A stretch of DNA of 15,172 nucleotides, from NCBI GenBank assembly GCA_002380945.1, contig DFWO01000137.1, forward strand, positions 3,802 through 18,973, written 5' to 3'. The position numbers were made by a program, and so were the translations under genes. This DNA comes from Methylococcaceae bacterium UBA4132 (GTDB taxonomy: Bacteria > Pseudomonadota > Gammaproteobacteria > Methylococcales > Methylomonadaceae). A model generated the notes under the pieces. It made no database searches and was not told where the DNA came from. It saw only the letters and a program-made list of their open reading frames with translations. Shown here one piece after another: positions 1 to 7,467 of this stretch (its first letter is position 1; each line of letters begins with the position of its first letter).

Positions 1-528
1 GTTGATGCCTTATTGCATGAAAAAGTCAGAAAAATAATTTTAGTACGTCCTGCGGTGGAAGCGGGTGAAAAACTAGGCTTCTTACCTGGTGATATGGCGC
101 AAAAAGTGGATCCATATTTACGTCCTCTCTATGACGCGCTTTATGAAATGCTGGGGTTTGAACGCGTGGAAAAAATGCTGGAAAAAGGCATGATAGAAGT
201 TGCGCCACTGGCATTTATGCGTGGTAGAACGCTGAATGATTCTTTCATTATTTTGGATGAAGCCCAAAACACTACCTTAGAGCAGATTAAAATGTTTTTA
301 ACACGGGTTGGTTTTGGTTCTACCGCCGTGATTACGGGTGATGTCACGCAAGTTGATTTACCCTCGAGCAAAATGTCTGGGCTACAGCATGTGCTGGAAG
401 TTTTAAAAGACGTAGAAGGGATCAGCTTTACCTTTTTTAGTGTGCGTGATGTAGTCAGACATCCGCTGGTACAACGTATTGTTTCTGCGTATGAAATTTA
501 CGAGAAAACCCATGAAACTAAACTATGA
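1..528 (+). CDS. phoH: PhoH-like ATPase, C-terminal part (gene runs off the left edge)
   Basis: This is the 3' part of a PhoH-family (YbeZ) ATPase, a cytoplasmic P-loop protein linked to RNA and ribosome metabolism that works with YbeY. The reading frame is open from base 1 and reads through a TTG at 13, so the true start and the Walker A loop lie upstream of the window. Visible family hallmarks are the stretch RPAVEAGEKLGFLPGD at about bases 49-96, the conserved PYLRPLYDAL segment, and the Walker B-like LDEAQN at about 253-270. The TGDVTQVDLP segment and the C-terminal DVVRHPLVQRIV are also present. These match the family closely to the end, so the C-terminus is intact. The stop overlaps the ybeY start in an ATGA, which implies translational coupling. 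The family assignment is secure; the biochemical role of PhoH is still poorly defined in the literature. Confidence 0.95.
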   Translation, partial: VDALLHEKVRKIILVRPAVEAGEKLGFLPGDMAQKVDPYLRPLYDALYEMLGFERVEKMLEKGMIEVAPLAFMRGRTLNDSFIILDEAQNTTLEQIKMFLTRVGFGSTAVITGDVTQVDLPSSKMSGLQHVLEVLKDVEGISFTFFSVRDVVRHPLVQRIVSAYEIYEKTHETKL

Positions 529-986
529 ACAGCGTAGAAATACAAACCATTTTTGAATCAGCAGGGCAACCTAGTGAAGCACAAATTCAACTATGGGTTA
601 ATACTGCACTGGAAGAGTTTGAGCAAGATACTGAAATTGTCGTGCGCATTGTTGACGAATCAGAAAGTGCCGAATTGAACGAACAATACCGCCATAAACA
701 AGGACCAACTAATATTTTGAGTTTTCCCGTTGAAATACCAGAAGGTATTGACTTAAATTTATTGGGCGATTTAGTAATATGCGCCCCTGTCCTTGAAAAA
801 GAAGCTCAGCAACAAAACAAACTGTTAGCTCATCATTGGGCGCATATTATTATGCACGGTGTCTTACATTTATTAGGCTACGATCATCTTGACGATGAAC
901 AAGCAGAAGAAATGGAAAGTAAGGAAATAGCACTGTTGCAACAACTAAATATTCCTAATCCTTATCAACAGGTAGCAGAGCTATGA
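525..986 (+). CDS. ybeY: Endoribonuclease YbeY (16S rRNA 3'-end maturation / quality control)
   Basis: YbeY is a single-domain, zinc-dependent endoribonuclease that takes part in 16S rRNA 3' maturation and 70S ribosome quality control in the cytoplasm. The protein is 153 residues, the normal size. Its metal site is complete: the H-x3-H-x5-H motif appears as HGVLHLLGYDH at residues 111-121, giving H111, H115 and H121. The upstream conserved segment PTNILSFPVE (61-70) and the strand GDLVIC (81-86) are also present. The ATG lies inside the phoH stop (ATGA) and the gene's own stop overlaps corC in the same way. All three proteins are therefore probably made from one message by coupled translation, as in the ybeZYX order of E. 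coli. No truncation or missing catalytic residue is visible. Confidence 0.97.
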   Translation: MNSVEIQTIFESAGQPSEAQIQLWVNTALEEFEQDTEIVVRIVDESESAELNEQYRHKQGPTNILSFPVEIPEGIDLNLLGDLVICAPVLEKEAQQQNKLLAHHWAHIIMHGVLHLLGYDHLDDEQAEEMESKEIALLQQLNIPNPYQQVAEL

Positions 987-1825
987 GTGATGAACAACCT
1001 CCCAGTATAAACCTGCCACGCAAAGGCTGGATAGATAAAATCAGCCACCTATTCAGTGGCGAACCTCAAGATTTAAATGAACTGGTAGACATATTAAGAG
1101 ACGCTAGAGAAAATCGACTCTTAGATACCGATGCCTTATCCATGATTGAAGGCGTGTTACAAGTCTCACAAATGCGGGTTCGGGATATTATGATCCCACG
1201 CGTACAAATGGAAGTGGTTCCCAAAGATGCGGAACTAGAAAGCATACTCCCTTTAGTCACCGAATTTGGGCATTCCCGTTATCCCGTCATTGATGGCGAC
1301 CGCAGTAAAGTAGTCGGTATTTTGTTAGCCAAAGATTTACTAGCGCGAATTTTGCAAAATAAAACCCTGCAAGTTCATGAGATTATGCGCAACGTCAGCG
1401 TAGTTCCAGAAAGTAAACGTTTAAACGTATTGCTAAAAGAATTACGCACGCAGGGCAATCACATGGCGATTGTGGTTGATGAATACGGTCAAGCCGCAGG
1501 GCTAGTGACCATCGAAGACGTACTTGAACAAATCGTTGGTGAAATTGAAGACGAACACGACGATCACGAAGATGAAGGTTATGTATTTGAGCGTAATCCC
1601 CATGAATTCATGATTAAAGCCCTCATGCCGATAGACGAATTTGATGACTATTTTGATACTCATCTTGCCACCGATGAATATGATACTGTCGGCGGGTTTC
1701 TTGTTCACCAGCTACAACACATGCCTAAAAAAGGCGAAAATCTTACCGTCGATAACCTCCGTTTTGAAGTCATTAAAGCAGACAATCGGCGCATTTATTT
1801 AATCAAATTAAAGAAGAGCGTGTAG
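983..1825 (+). CDS. corC: CorC/YbeX family CBS-domain protein (magnesium/cobalt tolerance)
   Basis: This 280-residue soluble protein has CorC (YbeX) architecture: a short leader (1-60), two CBS motifs (about 66-185) and a C-terminal CorC_HlyC domain (about 205-278). The leader ends in the family signature RDIMIPRVQM (67-76). The second CBS repeat carries VVDEYGQAAGLVTIEDVLE (164-182), and the interdomain linker is very acidic (EIEDEHDDHEDE, 187-198). The family has been tied to Mg2+/Co2+ efflux and, through gene context, to ribosome function; which role applies here cannot be told from sequence. There is no DUF21 membrane domain, so it is the short cytoplasmic form. Start and stop are fixed by the 4-base overlap with ybeY and the 2-base gap before galE. 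In E. coli the next gene would be lnt, which is absent here. Confidence 0.95.
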   Translation: MSDEQPPSINLPRKGWIDKISHLFSGEPQDLNELVDILRDARENRLLDTDALSMIEGVLQVSQMRVRDIMIPRVQMEVVPKDAELESILPLVTEFGHSRYPVIDGDRSKVVGILLAKDLLARILQNKTLQVHEIMRNVSVVPESKRLNVLLKELRTQGNHMAIVVDEYGQAAGLVTIEDVLEQIVGEIEDEHDDHEDEGYVFERNPHEFMIKALMPIDEFDDYFDTHLATDEYDTVGGFLVHQLQHMPKKGENLTVDNLRFEVIKADNRRIYLIKLKKSV

Positions 1826-1827
1826 CT

Positions 1828-2877
1828 GTGAGCAAACAAACGATATTGGTGACAGGCGGGGCAGGTTATATTGGTAGTCATGCCTGTGTTGAACTATTGC
1901 AAGCAGGTTTTAACGTGGTTGTTGTGGATAACTTTTCTAACAGCAAGCCCGAATCCTTAGTGAGAGTGCAAAAAATAACAGGGCAATCGCCAACCTTATA
2001 CCAAGCCGATATTCGTGATAAACAAGCACTTAGTGACATTTTTGCTAAAGAAAACATTGATGCCGTCATACACTTTGCGGGTTTAAAAGCCGTCGGTGAA
2101 TCCTGCCAACAACCGCTCAATTATTATCACAACAACGTTTACGGTACGCTGGTTTTACTGGAAGCAATGGAAGAAGCCAATGTTAAACAACTCATCTTCA
2201 GCTCATCGGCAACCGTTTACGGCGAATCAACCTGTAACCAATATGCAGAAGATTTTGCCTTAGGCGCGATTAATCCGTATGGTCGCTCTAAACAAATGAT
2301 TGAAGACATTTTAAGAGATGTCTCAGCCGCTGATAAAATTAACCAATCCACCTCACCGTGGAAAATTGTATTATTGCGTTATTTCAACCCGATAGGCGCA
2401 CACGAAAGTGGCATGATAGGCGAAGACCCGAACGGCATACCCAACAATTTACTACCCTATGTCTCACAAGTCGCCATCGGTAAATTAGCACAATTATCTG
2501 TGTGGGGTAATGATTACCCAACGCGTGACGGCACAGGCGTTAGAGATTATATTCATGTGGTTGACCTCGTTAAAGGACACATTAAAGCCATCGCCGCGTT
2601 AAAAGGCGAGCAGTTTAAAACAGGTGCTTGTAAAGCCTACAATCTAGGTACAGGCACAGGTTACAGTGTATTAGAAATTATCAACACCTTTGAAAAAGTG
2701 ACAGGTCGCCCTGTTAATTACAAAATCGCGCCCAGAAGAGCGGGTGATTTAGCCGAATGTTTTGCCAATCCCGCTTTAGCCTTAGCTGAACTGCATTGGC
2801 GAGCAGAAAAAAATCTTGATGATATGCTTGCCGATGCGTGGCGATGGCAGAGCAATAATCCGCAGGGGTATGAATAA
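1828..2877 (+). CDS. galE: UDP-glucose 4-epimerase
   Basis: GalE interconverts UDP-glucose and UDP-galactose using tightly bound NAD+, supplying galactose for LPS, exopolysaccharide or the Leloir pathway. It is an extended short-chain dehydrogenase of 349 residues, close to the usual 338-350. The Rossmann glycine motif is GGAGYIGSH (G10, G13, G16). The catalytic Ser/Thr region is SSSATVYG (125-132), and the YxxxK pair is Y151/K155 within NPYGRSK. DGTGVRDYIHVVDL, diagnostic for the GalE branch, is near residue 235. The start is GTG at 1828, two bases after the corC stop, with a GAAG-like ribosome site inside the corC end. It probably belongs to the same transcript as phoH-ybeY-corC, an unusual partner for that operon. 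No other sugar-nucleotide gene is nearby. A related hexosamine epimerase activity cannot be ruled out. Confidence 0.95.
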   Translation: MSKQTILVTGGAGYIGSHACVELLQAGFNVVVVDNFSNSKPESLVRVQKITGQSPTLYQADIRDKQALSDIFAKENIDAVIHFAGLKAVGESCQQPLNYYHNNVYGTLVLLEAMEEANVKQLIFSSSATVYGESTCNQYAEDFALGAINPYGRSKQMIEDILRDVSAADKINQSTSPWKIVLLRYFNPIGAHESGMIGEDPNGIPNNLLPYVSQVAIGKLAQLSVWGNDYPTRDGTGVRDYIHVVDLVKGHIKAIAALKGEQFKTGACKAYNLGTGTGYSVLEIINTFEKVTGRPVNYKIAPRRAGDLAECFANPALALAELHWRAEKNLDDMLADAWRWQSNNPQGYE

Positions 2878-2890
2878 AGAGATTATTGTC

Positions 2891-2968
2891 CACGAAAAGC
2901 ACGAACAATATGTCTGTTCATTGAGTTTAATAAATGATTAGTTTTCGTGCTTTTTGTGTTTTTCGTGT
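2891..2968. repeat. Inverted pair of 9-bp tandem repeats downstream of galE
   Basis: The left part holds two 9-base units, cacgaaaag (2891-2899) and cacgaacaa (2900-2908). The right part holds three direct 9-base units of form TTTTCGTGY: 2942-2950, 2951-2959 (with one C-to-T change) and 2960-2968. Left arm 2891-2905 pairs with right arm 2944-2958 over 15 bases, with one G-U wobble, around a 38-base loop. A T-run follows within the right units, so it may help end the galE transcript. The internal 9-bp periodicity is more like a dispersed intergenic repeat than a plain terminator. That reading is inference. Confidence 0.6.
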
Positions 2969-3041
2969 ACTAATGATGAATATTTTCACCGTCACTCGCT
3001 AAAGCGATAAAACCTTCTCCTAACCTAATTAACCCAATACC

Positions 3042-3701
3042 ATGCAAAATAACCCCATGAGCATTGCAAAAAGAGAGTCTGAGTTAGCTGTTTATTTGGA
3101 CAAGCAACCTTATATCACGAAACTTGATGGCATTACCTTGGAAATAGCCAAAAATGTATTTCCATCTGATTTTGGACTGACTAGCTGTTTTTTTGGTGAC
3201 TTCATATTGCAACAAGAAGCCGCGCCGACGGCGTTAGATATGGGGTGCGGTAGTGGTTATTTTGCCTTTTTATTGAAAAAAATAGGTTGTACGGAGGTAC
3301 TGGGCGTGGATTTTAATGTTGATGCTGTCAGATGTGCGACAGAAAATAGTCAGCGTAATCCGTTATTGCATCCTACCAATTTTTTACACAGTGATTTGTT
3401 TGCTAAAGTTCCTGCATCTACCTTTGATTTAATTATCTTTAATTTTAACTACTACCCATCCAATGGTGATTTCGGATTGAATGCTGATGGCGGTCAAGAG
3501 ATATTGAAACGCTTTTTTAGCCAAGTGGAGAGTTATATCCACGATAACACCATCATTTATATTCCTTATTCTGAATTCGTGGGTGAAGAACATGATCCAA
3601 AACACATTTGCACCGATTTTGGCTTTTCAGTAGACATCGTAGCGAATACAAAAAACGACAATGGCGAGCATTACGTTTATAAAATAATGAAAGTGCAGTG
3701 A
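3042..3701 (+). CDS. Class I SAM-dependent methyltransferase, substrate unknown
   Basis: This 219-residue protein carries a Rossmann methyltransferase core in the middle: motif I is LDMGCGSGYF (65-74), the acidic end of strand 2 is VLGVDFNVDA (87-96), and the motif IV region is FDLIIFNFNYYP (128-139). The motif order resembles the small methyltransferase group (MTS/PrmC/RlmG-like). Those N/Q- or base-methylating enzymes usually have NPPY at motif IV; here it reads NFNYYP, so the target is probably different. No membrane or signal segment is seen. The first ATG (3042) and another at 3057 are both possible; neither has a convincing ribosome site. The gene stands alone: a repeat-rich spacer lies upstream, and the minus-strand ATPase converges with only 5 bases between stop codons. 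A specific substrate should not be assigned. Confidence 0.8.
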   Translation: MQNNPMSIAKRESELAVYLDKQPYITKLDGITLEIAKNVFPSDFGLTSCFFGDFILQQEAAPTALDMGCGSGYFAFLLKKIGCTEVLGVDFNVDAVRCATENSQRNPLLHPTNFLHSDLFAKVPASTFDLIIFNFNYYPSNGDFGLNADGGQEILKRFFSQVESYIHDNTIIYIPYSEFVGEEHDPKHICTDFGFSVDIVANTKNDNGEHYVYKIMKVQ

Positions 3702-3706
3702 AATAC

Positions 3707-6379
3707 TTAGCACTTACGCACCAGCACTTTACGCAATTCTTCCAGCCCCAACATTAACAGCGCGAATGGCACGATGAACAGCCAAACTTTAGGTTCTAGC
3801 GGTGTCGTGCCAAAAATAGTGTTGCCCCACGACGTGTAGTCAATAATTCCCATTAACACGATTTCCAAAGCAATGCCCCACAGGATGATGTAATTATCAA
3901 ACAGTGCCGCGCTGAATACGCTGCGGTTGGGCGTTTTACATAAAAACACATTCACAATTTGCGAGATGATAATGGCACTGAAACACGCGGTGGTGGCTTG
4001 TAAATATAACGATGTGTTGCTGGCTAAACTTTCGCCCCATTGCCAGCCGCCACTGTACAGGACAAAGAAATACGCTGCCATTGATACCACCGCTTCTAAG
4101 ATGCCCAGAAACAGATAAGCGCGTAACAATAGCCTTGTATCTAATAGTCGCTCATCATGCGCACGCGGCGGTTTGTTCATACTATCGGATTCAGGTTTTC
4201 CTGCACCCAGCCCTAACGCGGGTAACATATCTGTGCCTAAATCCACGGCTAAAATTTGAATAATGGTTAATGGTAGTGGTATTTTTAACAGTGCAAATGC
4301 CAGATATGGCACGACTTCTGGAATGTTTGAGGTGAGAATATACGCCAAAAATTTACGAATATTTTCATAAACAGCACGACCTTCCTCAATCGCAGCAATG
4401 ATGCTGGCAAAATTATCATCCAATAAAATCATATCGGCGGCTTCTTTTGCCACATCCGTTCCCGTCAAGCCCATTGCGATACCAATATCAGCGAGTTTCA
4501 ACGCGGGCGCATCATTCACGCCGTCACCTGTCACCGCGACGATGTGTTTTTTCTTTTTGAGTGCTGCCACAATACGCATTTTTTGATCTGCACCCACGCG
4601 AGCAAAAATAATATCGGGTGCATCTAAGGCAAGGCGTAACTGGGTTTCAGAGAGTTTACGCAGTTTATCGCCTGTGATAATAACAGGGTGTTCGGTTTGG
4701 ATTTGCCCAATTTGTCGCCCAATCGCTAAAGCGGTATGCGGATGATCGCCTGTCACCATAATCACTTTAATACCCGCCGCATGGCACAAGCGCATGGCTT
4801 CGGGGACTTCGGGTCTGGGCGGGTCTTCTAAGCCAACTAAACCGCATAAAATCAAGTTCTGCTCTTGGGCTTCGCTGTTGTGTGCTTGAGTGAGTTCGCG
4901 CCATGCAAACGCCAGCACGCGCAAGCCCTTACTTGCCATCGCTTCTTGTGCGTGCAGAAACTGTTGTTTGGCTTCTGCATTCATCGTGCTAATGGTTTCG
5001 CCTGTTTGTACACGGTCGCACAACGGCAATAGCATTTCTAACGCGCCTTTACAATACAACAGCACGCCTTTGGGTGTGTGATGAATAGTCGATAACCGCT
5101 TGCGGTCGGTATCAAACGGCACTTCATTAATTTTTGGATAGCTGAGCGTTTCGCCTAAACAGGTTTTTGCCATACGCACTAAGGCAATTTCCATTGGATC
5201 GCCCAAGGCTTGCCATTGCCCATCGTGCATGGTTTCTTTTAAATTGTGACACAGCAGCGCGTCTTCAAAAAACGCTCGATGTCTTTGTATGCGTTTAGGT
5301 TGACGCTGTATGGCGGTAGGAGCCAGTAATTCATTATCCAAATAAATCTGACTGACTGCCATGCGATTTTCAGTCAGCGTGCCTGTTTTATCGGTGCAGA
5401 TGACCGTCGCCGAACCCAAGGCTTCGACGGAAGGTAAATGGCGAATCAGCGCGTTACGTTTTGCCATGCGTTGCGTTGCCATTGCCAGCGATAGGGTAAC
5501 CGTCGGTAATAAACCTTCAGGCACATTAGCAACAATAATGCCAATAGCGAAAATAAAATTTTCCCAAAACGACAGCCCCATGCTATGCCCAATGAAAAAA
5601 AACACCCCGCCCAAACTCACCGCCAGCACGGCAATAATGCGACTAAGGCGGACAATTTCGAGCTGGAGCGGAGACACGCTTTTTTCAGCGGTTTGAGTTA
5701 AATGGGCGATTTTGCCAAATTCGGTGTGCATACCTGTTGCAAACACCACAGCGCGTCCTTCACCCGAAACAATGGATGTTCCCGCCAGTAAGGTATTGCG
5801 ACTTTGTTCTAAATGTTCTTCCGAAGAGGGCTGGGCATCACGCGCTTTCGGTAACGATTCACCTGTCACCGTGGCATTGTTAACGCGCAAAGAAAAGGCT
5901 TCTAATAAACGGCAGTCAGCAGGCACGTTATCGCCTTCTTGCAATAAAATCACATCTCCTGGAACTAACTGAGCGACTAAAATTTGTTCCAATTCGCCCG
6001 TGCGAATGACTTTAACGGTGTGTGGCAATAGTTTTTGTAAGGCAATAATGGCGCGTTCAGCGCGGTATTGTTGCCAGAAGGAAAACAAGCCATTGATAAC
6101 AATCACGCCCAGCACTGCATAGCCTAAAGTTGCCATACCGCCATCGGGTTGTTTGTATTCAGCGAAAAAAGCTAGCCCCGCTGCCACCCATAAAATCAAC
6201 GCGAAAAAATGCACGAATTCTTTAATGAAGCACAGTAGCAAGGATTCACCACGCACTTCATCAATTTGATTTAAACCGTATTCTTTAAAGCGGTGTTCGA
6301 CTTCGGCGGCGATTAAACCATCGTGACGACTGTTGAGACTGGCAAGTGCTTCTTCAGCACTGAGTTGATGGATTTTCAT
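3707..6379 (-). CDS. P-type cation-transporting ATPase, type II, with Na+/K+-ATPase-like ion-binding motifs
   Basis: This is a full-length 890-residue inner-membrane ion pump with an N-terminal cation-ATPase domain, an actuator loop with TGES (172-175), a phosphorylation site DKTGT (D330), nucleotide-domain KGA (444-446), and a hinge TGDGVND (617-623). About ten membrane helices are expected. The M4 sequence VANVPEGLL (283-291), M5 YILTSNIPE (680-688) and M6 DLGTDMLP (713-720) match animal Na+/K+-ATPase (IIC) better than SERCA. S684, N685, E688, D713, T716 and D717 correspond to its cation ligands. The M8 Asp of the third Na+ site is Asn here (N810). The late-helix Glu is kept (E839). No beta-subunit gene is seen. 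Databases may call it a Ca2+ or generic cation ATPase; the transported ion is not known. A GGAAAG ribosome site lies just before the ATG. Confidence 0.93.
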   Translation of the reverse strand: MKIHQLSAEEALASLNSRHDGLIAAEVEHRFKEYGLNQIDEVRGESLLLCFIKEFVHFFALILWVAAGLAFFAEYKQPDGGMATLGYAVLGVIVINGLFSFWQQYRAERAIIALQKLLPHTVKVIRTGELEQILVAQLVPGDVILLQEGDNVPADCRLLEAFSLRVNNATVTGESLPKARDAQPSSEEHLEQSRNTLLAGTSIVSGEGRAVVFATGMHTEFGKIAHLTQTAEKSVSPLQLEIVRLSRIIAVLAVSLGGVFFFIGHSMGLSFWENFIFAIGIIVANVPEGLLPTVTLSLAMATQRMAKRNALIRHLPSVEALGSATVICTDKTGTLTENRMAVSQIYLDNELLAPTAIQRQPKRIQRHRAFFEDALLCHNLKETMHDGQWQALGDPMEIALVRMAKTCLGETLSYPKINEVPFDTDRKRLSTIHHTPKGVLLYCKGALEMLLPLCDRVQTGETISTMNAEAKQQFLHAQEAMASKGLRVLAFAWRELTQAHNSEAQEQNLILCGLVGLEDPPRPEVPEAMRLCHAAGIKVIMVTGDHPHTALAIGRQIGQIQTEHPVIITGDKLRKLSETQLRLALDAPDIIFARVGADQKMRIVAALKKKKHIVAVTGDGVNDAPALKLADIGIAMGLTGTDVAKEAADMILLDDNFASIIAAIEEGRAVYENIRKFLAYILTSNIPEVVPYLAFALLKIPLPLTIIQILAVDLGTDMLPALGLGAGKPESDSMNKPPRAHDERLLDTRLLLRAYLFLGILEAVVSMAAYFFVLYSGGWQWGESLASNTSLYLQATTACFSAIIISQIVNVFLCKTPNRSVFSAALFDNYIILWGIALEIVLMGIIDYTSWGNTIFGTTPLEPKVWLFIVPFALLMLGLEELRKVLVRKC

Positions 6380-6413
6380 GACGACTTTCCAAATTGTTTA
6401 AGCCGTTAGAGCC

Positions 6414-6486
6414 TCTTTATGAATAATGGTTTAAGACACGAAAAGGAAAAGTGGACGTGACAAATTCACCGCCCACTTCATAAAGA
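6414..6486. repeat. Nested inverted repeats between the heme A synthase and ATPase genes
   Basis: A perfect 10-base inverted pair (6414-6423 and 6477-6486, tctttatgaa / ttcataaaga) encloses a smaller one: aagtgg at 6449-6454 and ccactt at 6473-6478. The outer and inner stems share bases 6477-6478, so they cannot both form fully. It lies downstream of the heme A synthase stop and upstream of the ATPase start, both on the minus strand. It could be an attenuator, terminator or operator. No good T-run follows, so function is uncertain. Confidence 0.4.
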
Positions 6487-6504
6487 CGTTGCAATGCAAT
6501 ATCT

Positions 6505-7467
6505 CTACGCCGTTTTTCTTGCATAACCTAAACCTAAGTACAGAAAAAACTGCGTACCAAAAATCAAATTTGCCATTAATAAGTGAATTGGTTGGGCGGC
6601 GGCAGGCATTCCTAATCTATCTAAGGCAACACCTGCCAAAATTCCCAGAATGACGGCAATGGCTAAGGTAATCGCACCTTTAAACAACGCGCTTTTTTTG
6701 TCGATGTGTTTAAAAATTGTCCACACTATCCACAAATTGGTGAACAGAATAATTGAGGAAAACGAGCGGTGTATGTAAAACAAGATTGGGAAATCTTCAC
6801 GCCAAAACTGTCTTTCAACTTGCGCTAAGGCAATGCCATCAACCGCTTCACGCACCTGTGTTCCCATAGCAATTTGTAACAACGTCATGCCTAATGCCAC
6901 CATTAACACGGTTTTGACTTTAGCAGGTAGTAAGCTTACATCTAGTTGCATCAAGAAATCGCGTTGCGAACGGGTGACGGTATAAATCAGTAAGGCGACG
7001 AGTATCAATGCCAGTAGCATGTGCAGGGTGATTTTAAAGGGTTGCAGGTTACTGGCAACTACCACCGAACCAAGCCAGCCTTGAAAGCCGACTAAAAATA
7101 CCGTGCTTAACGACAGAAAAAACACGGTCTTATCGCGTTTAAGATAATGACGTGAACTCCATGCGGTGAGCAAAATTAACAGTCCTAATGTTACACCCAC
7201 TAGGCGATTGCTATATTCCGTCCATGTTTTAACAGGATTAAATTCAGTATTTTCATAACCGCGCTGGGCATAAATTTCGTGGTAATTCGCAGGTAATTGG
7301 GCTTCATCAGTAGGCGGTATCCATTGCCCAAAACAAGTGGGCCAATCGGGGCAACCCATACCCGCGCCTGAAGCGCGAACCACGCTCCCTGCAATAATGA
7401 CTAAGTAGACAAATAAAATGGTCAATAGACCTAAAGTGCGAAAACGTGACATGGCTTGGGGGTTCAT
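6505..7467 (-). CDS. ctaA: Heme A synthase (COX15/CtaA family)
   Basis: COX15/CtaA is an inner-membrane enzyme of about eight helices that oxidises heme O to heme A for aa3-type cytochrome oxidases. The 320-residue product begins with a membrane helix leading into VVRASGAGMGCPDWPTCFG, which contains the C39/C45 pair found in many family members. The family keeps four haem-ligand His residues. Three are clear: H149, H233 and H295. The first, which normally follows Glu by three residues, is replaced: the motif reads EYSN (E84 ... N87). The surrounding pattern (PPTD, FNPVKTWTEYSNRL) resembles, from memory, the form found in Bacteroidetes more than the usual gammaproteobacterial one. The start ATG overlaps the ygfZ stop, so translation is probably coupled. 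No oxidase subunit or heme O synthase gene is in the window. Family assignment is firm; catalytic competence is inferred. Confidence 0.92.
   Translation of the reverse strand: MNPQAMSRFRTLGLLTILFVYLVIIAGSVVRASGAGMGCPDWPTCFGQWIPPTDEAQLPANYHEIYAQRGYENTEFNPVKTWTEYSNRLVGVTLGLLILLTAWSSRHYLKRDKTVFFLSLSTVFLVGFQGWLGSVVVASNLQPFKITLHMLLALILVALLIYTVTRSQRDFLMQLDVSLLPAKVKTVLMVALGMTLLQIAMGTQVREAVDGIALAQVERQFWREDFPILFYIHRSFSSIILFTNLWIVWTIFKHIDKKSALFKGAITLAIAVILGILAGVALDRLGMPAAAQPIHLLMANLIFGTQFFLYLGLGYARKTA

Noticed and set aside
2871..2942. Possible 23-codon peptide from an ATG overlapping the galE end
   Set aside because: It runs through the inverted repeat arm, has no ribosome site and no recognisable features.
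2942..2968. The three direct 9-bp units read as a CRISPR-like array
   Set aside because: The units are contiguous with no spacers and far too short; no cas gene is present.
5361..5696. Open frame of 111 codons on the plus strand
   Set aside because: It is antisense to the well-supported P-type ATPase (phosphorylation site region) and has a low-complexity, Ser/Ala-rich product.
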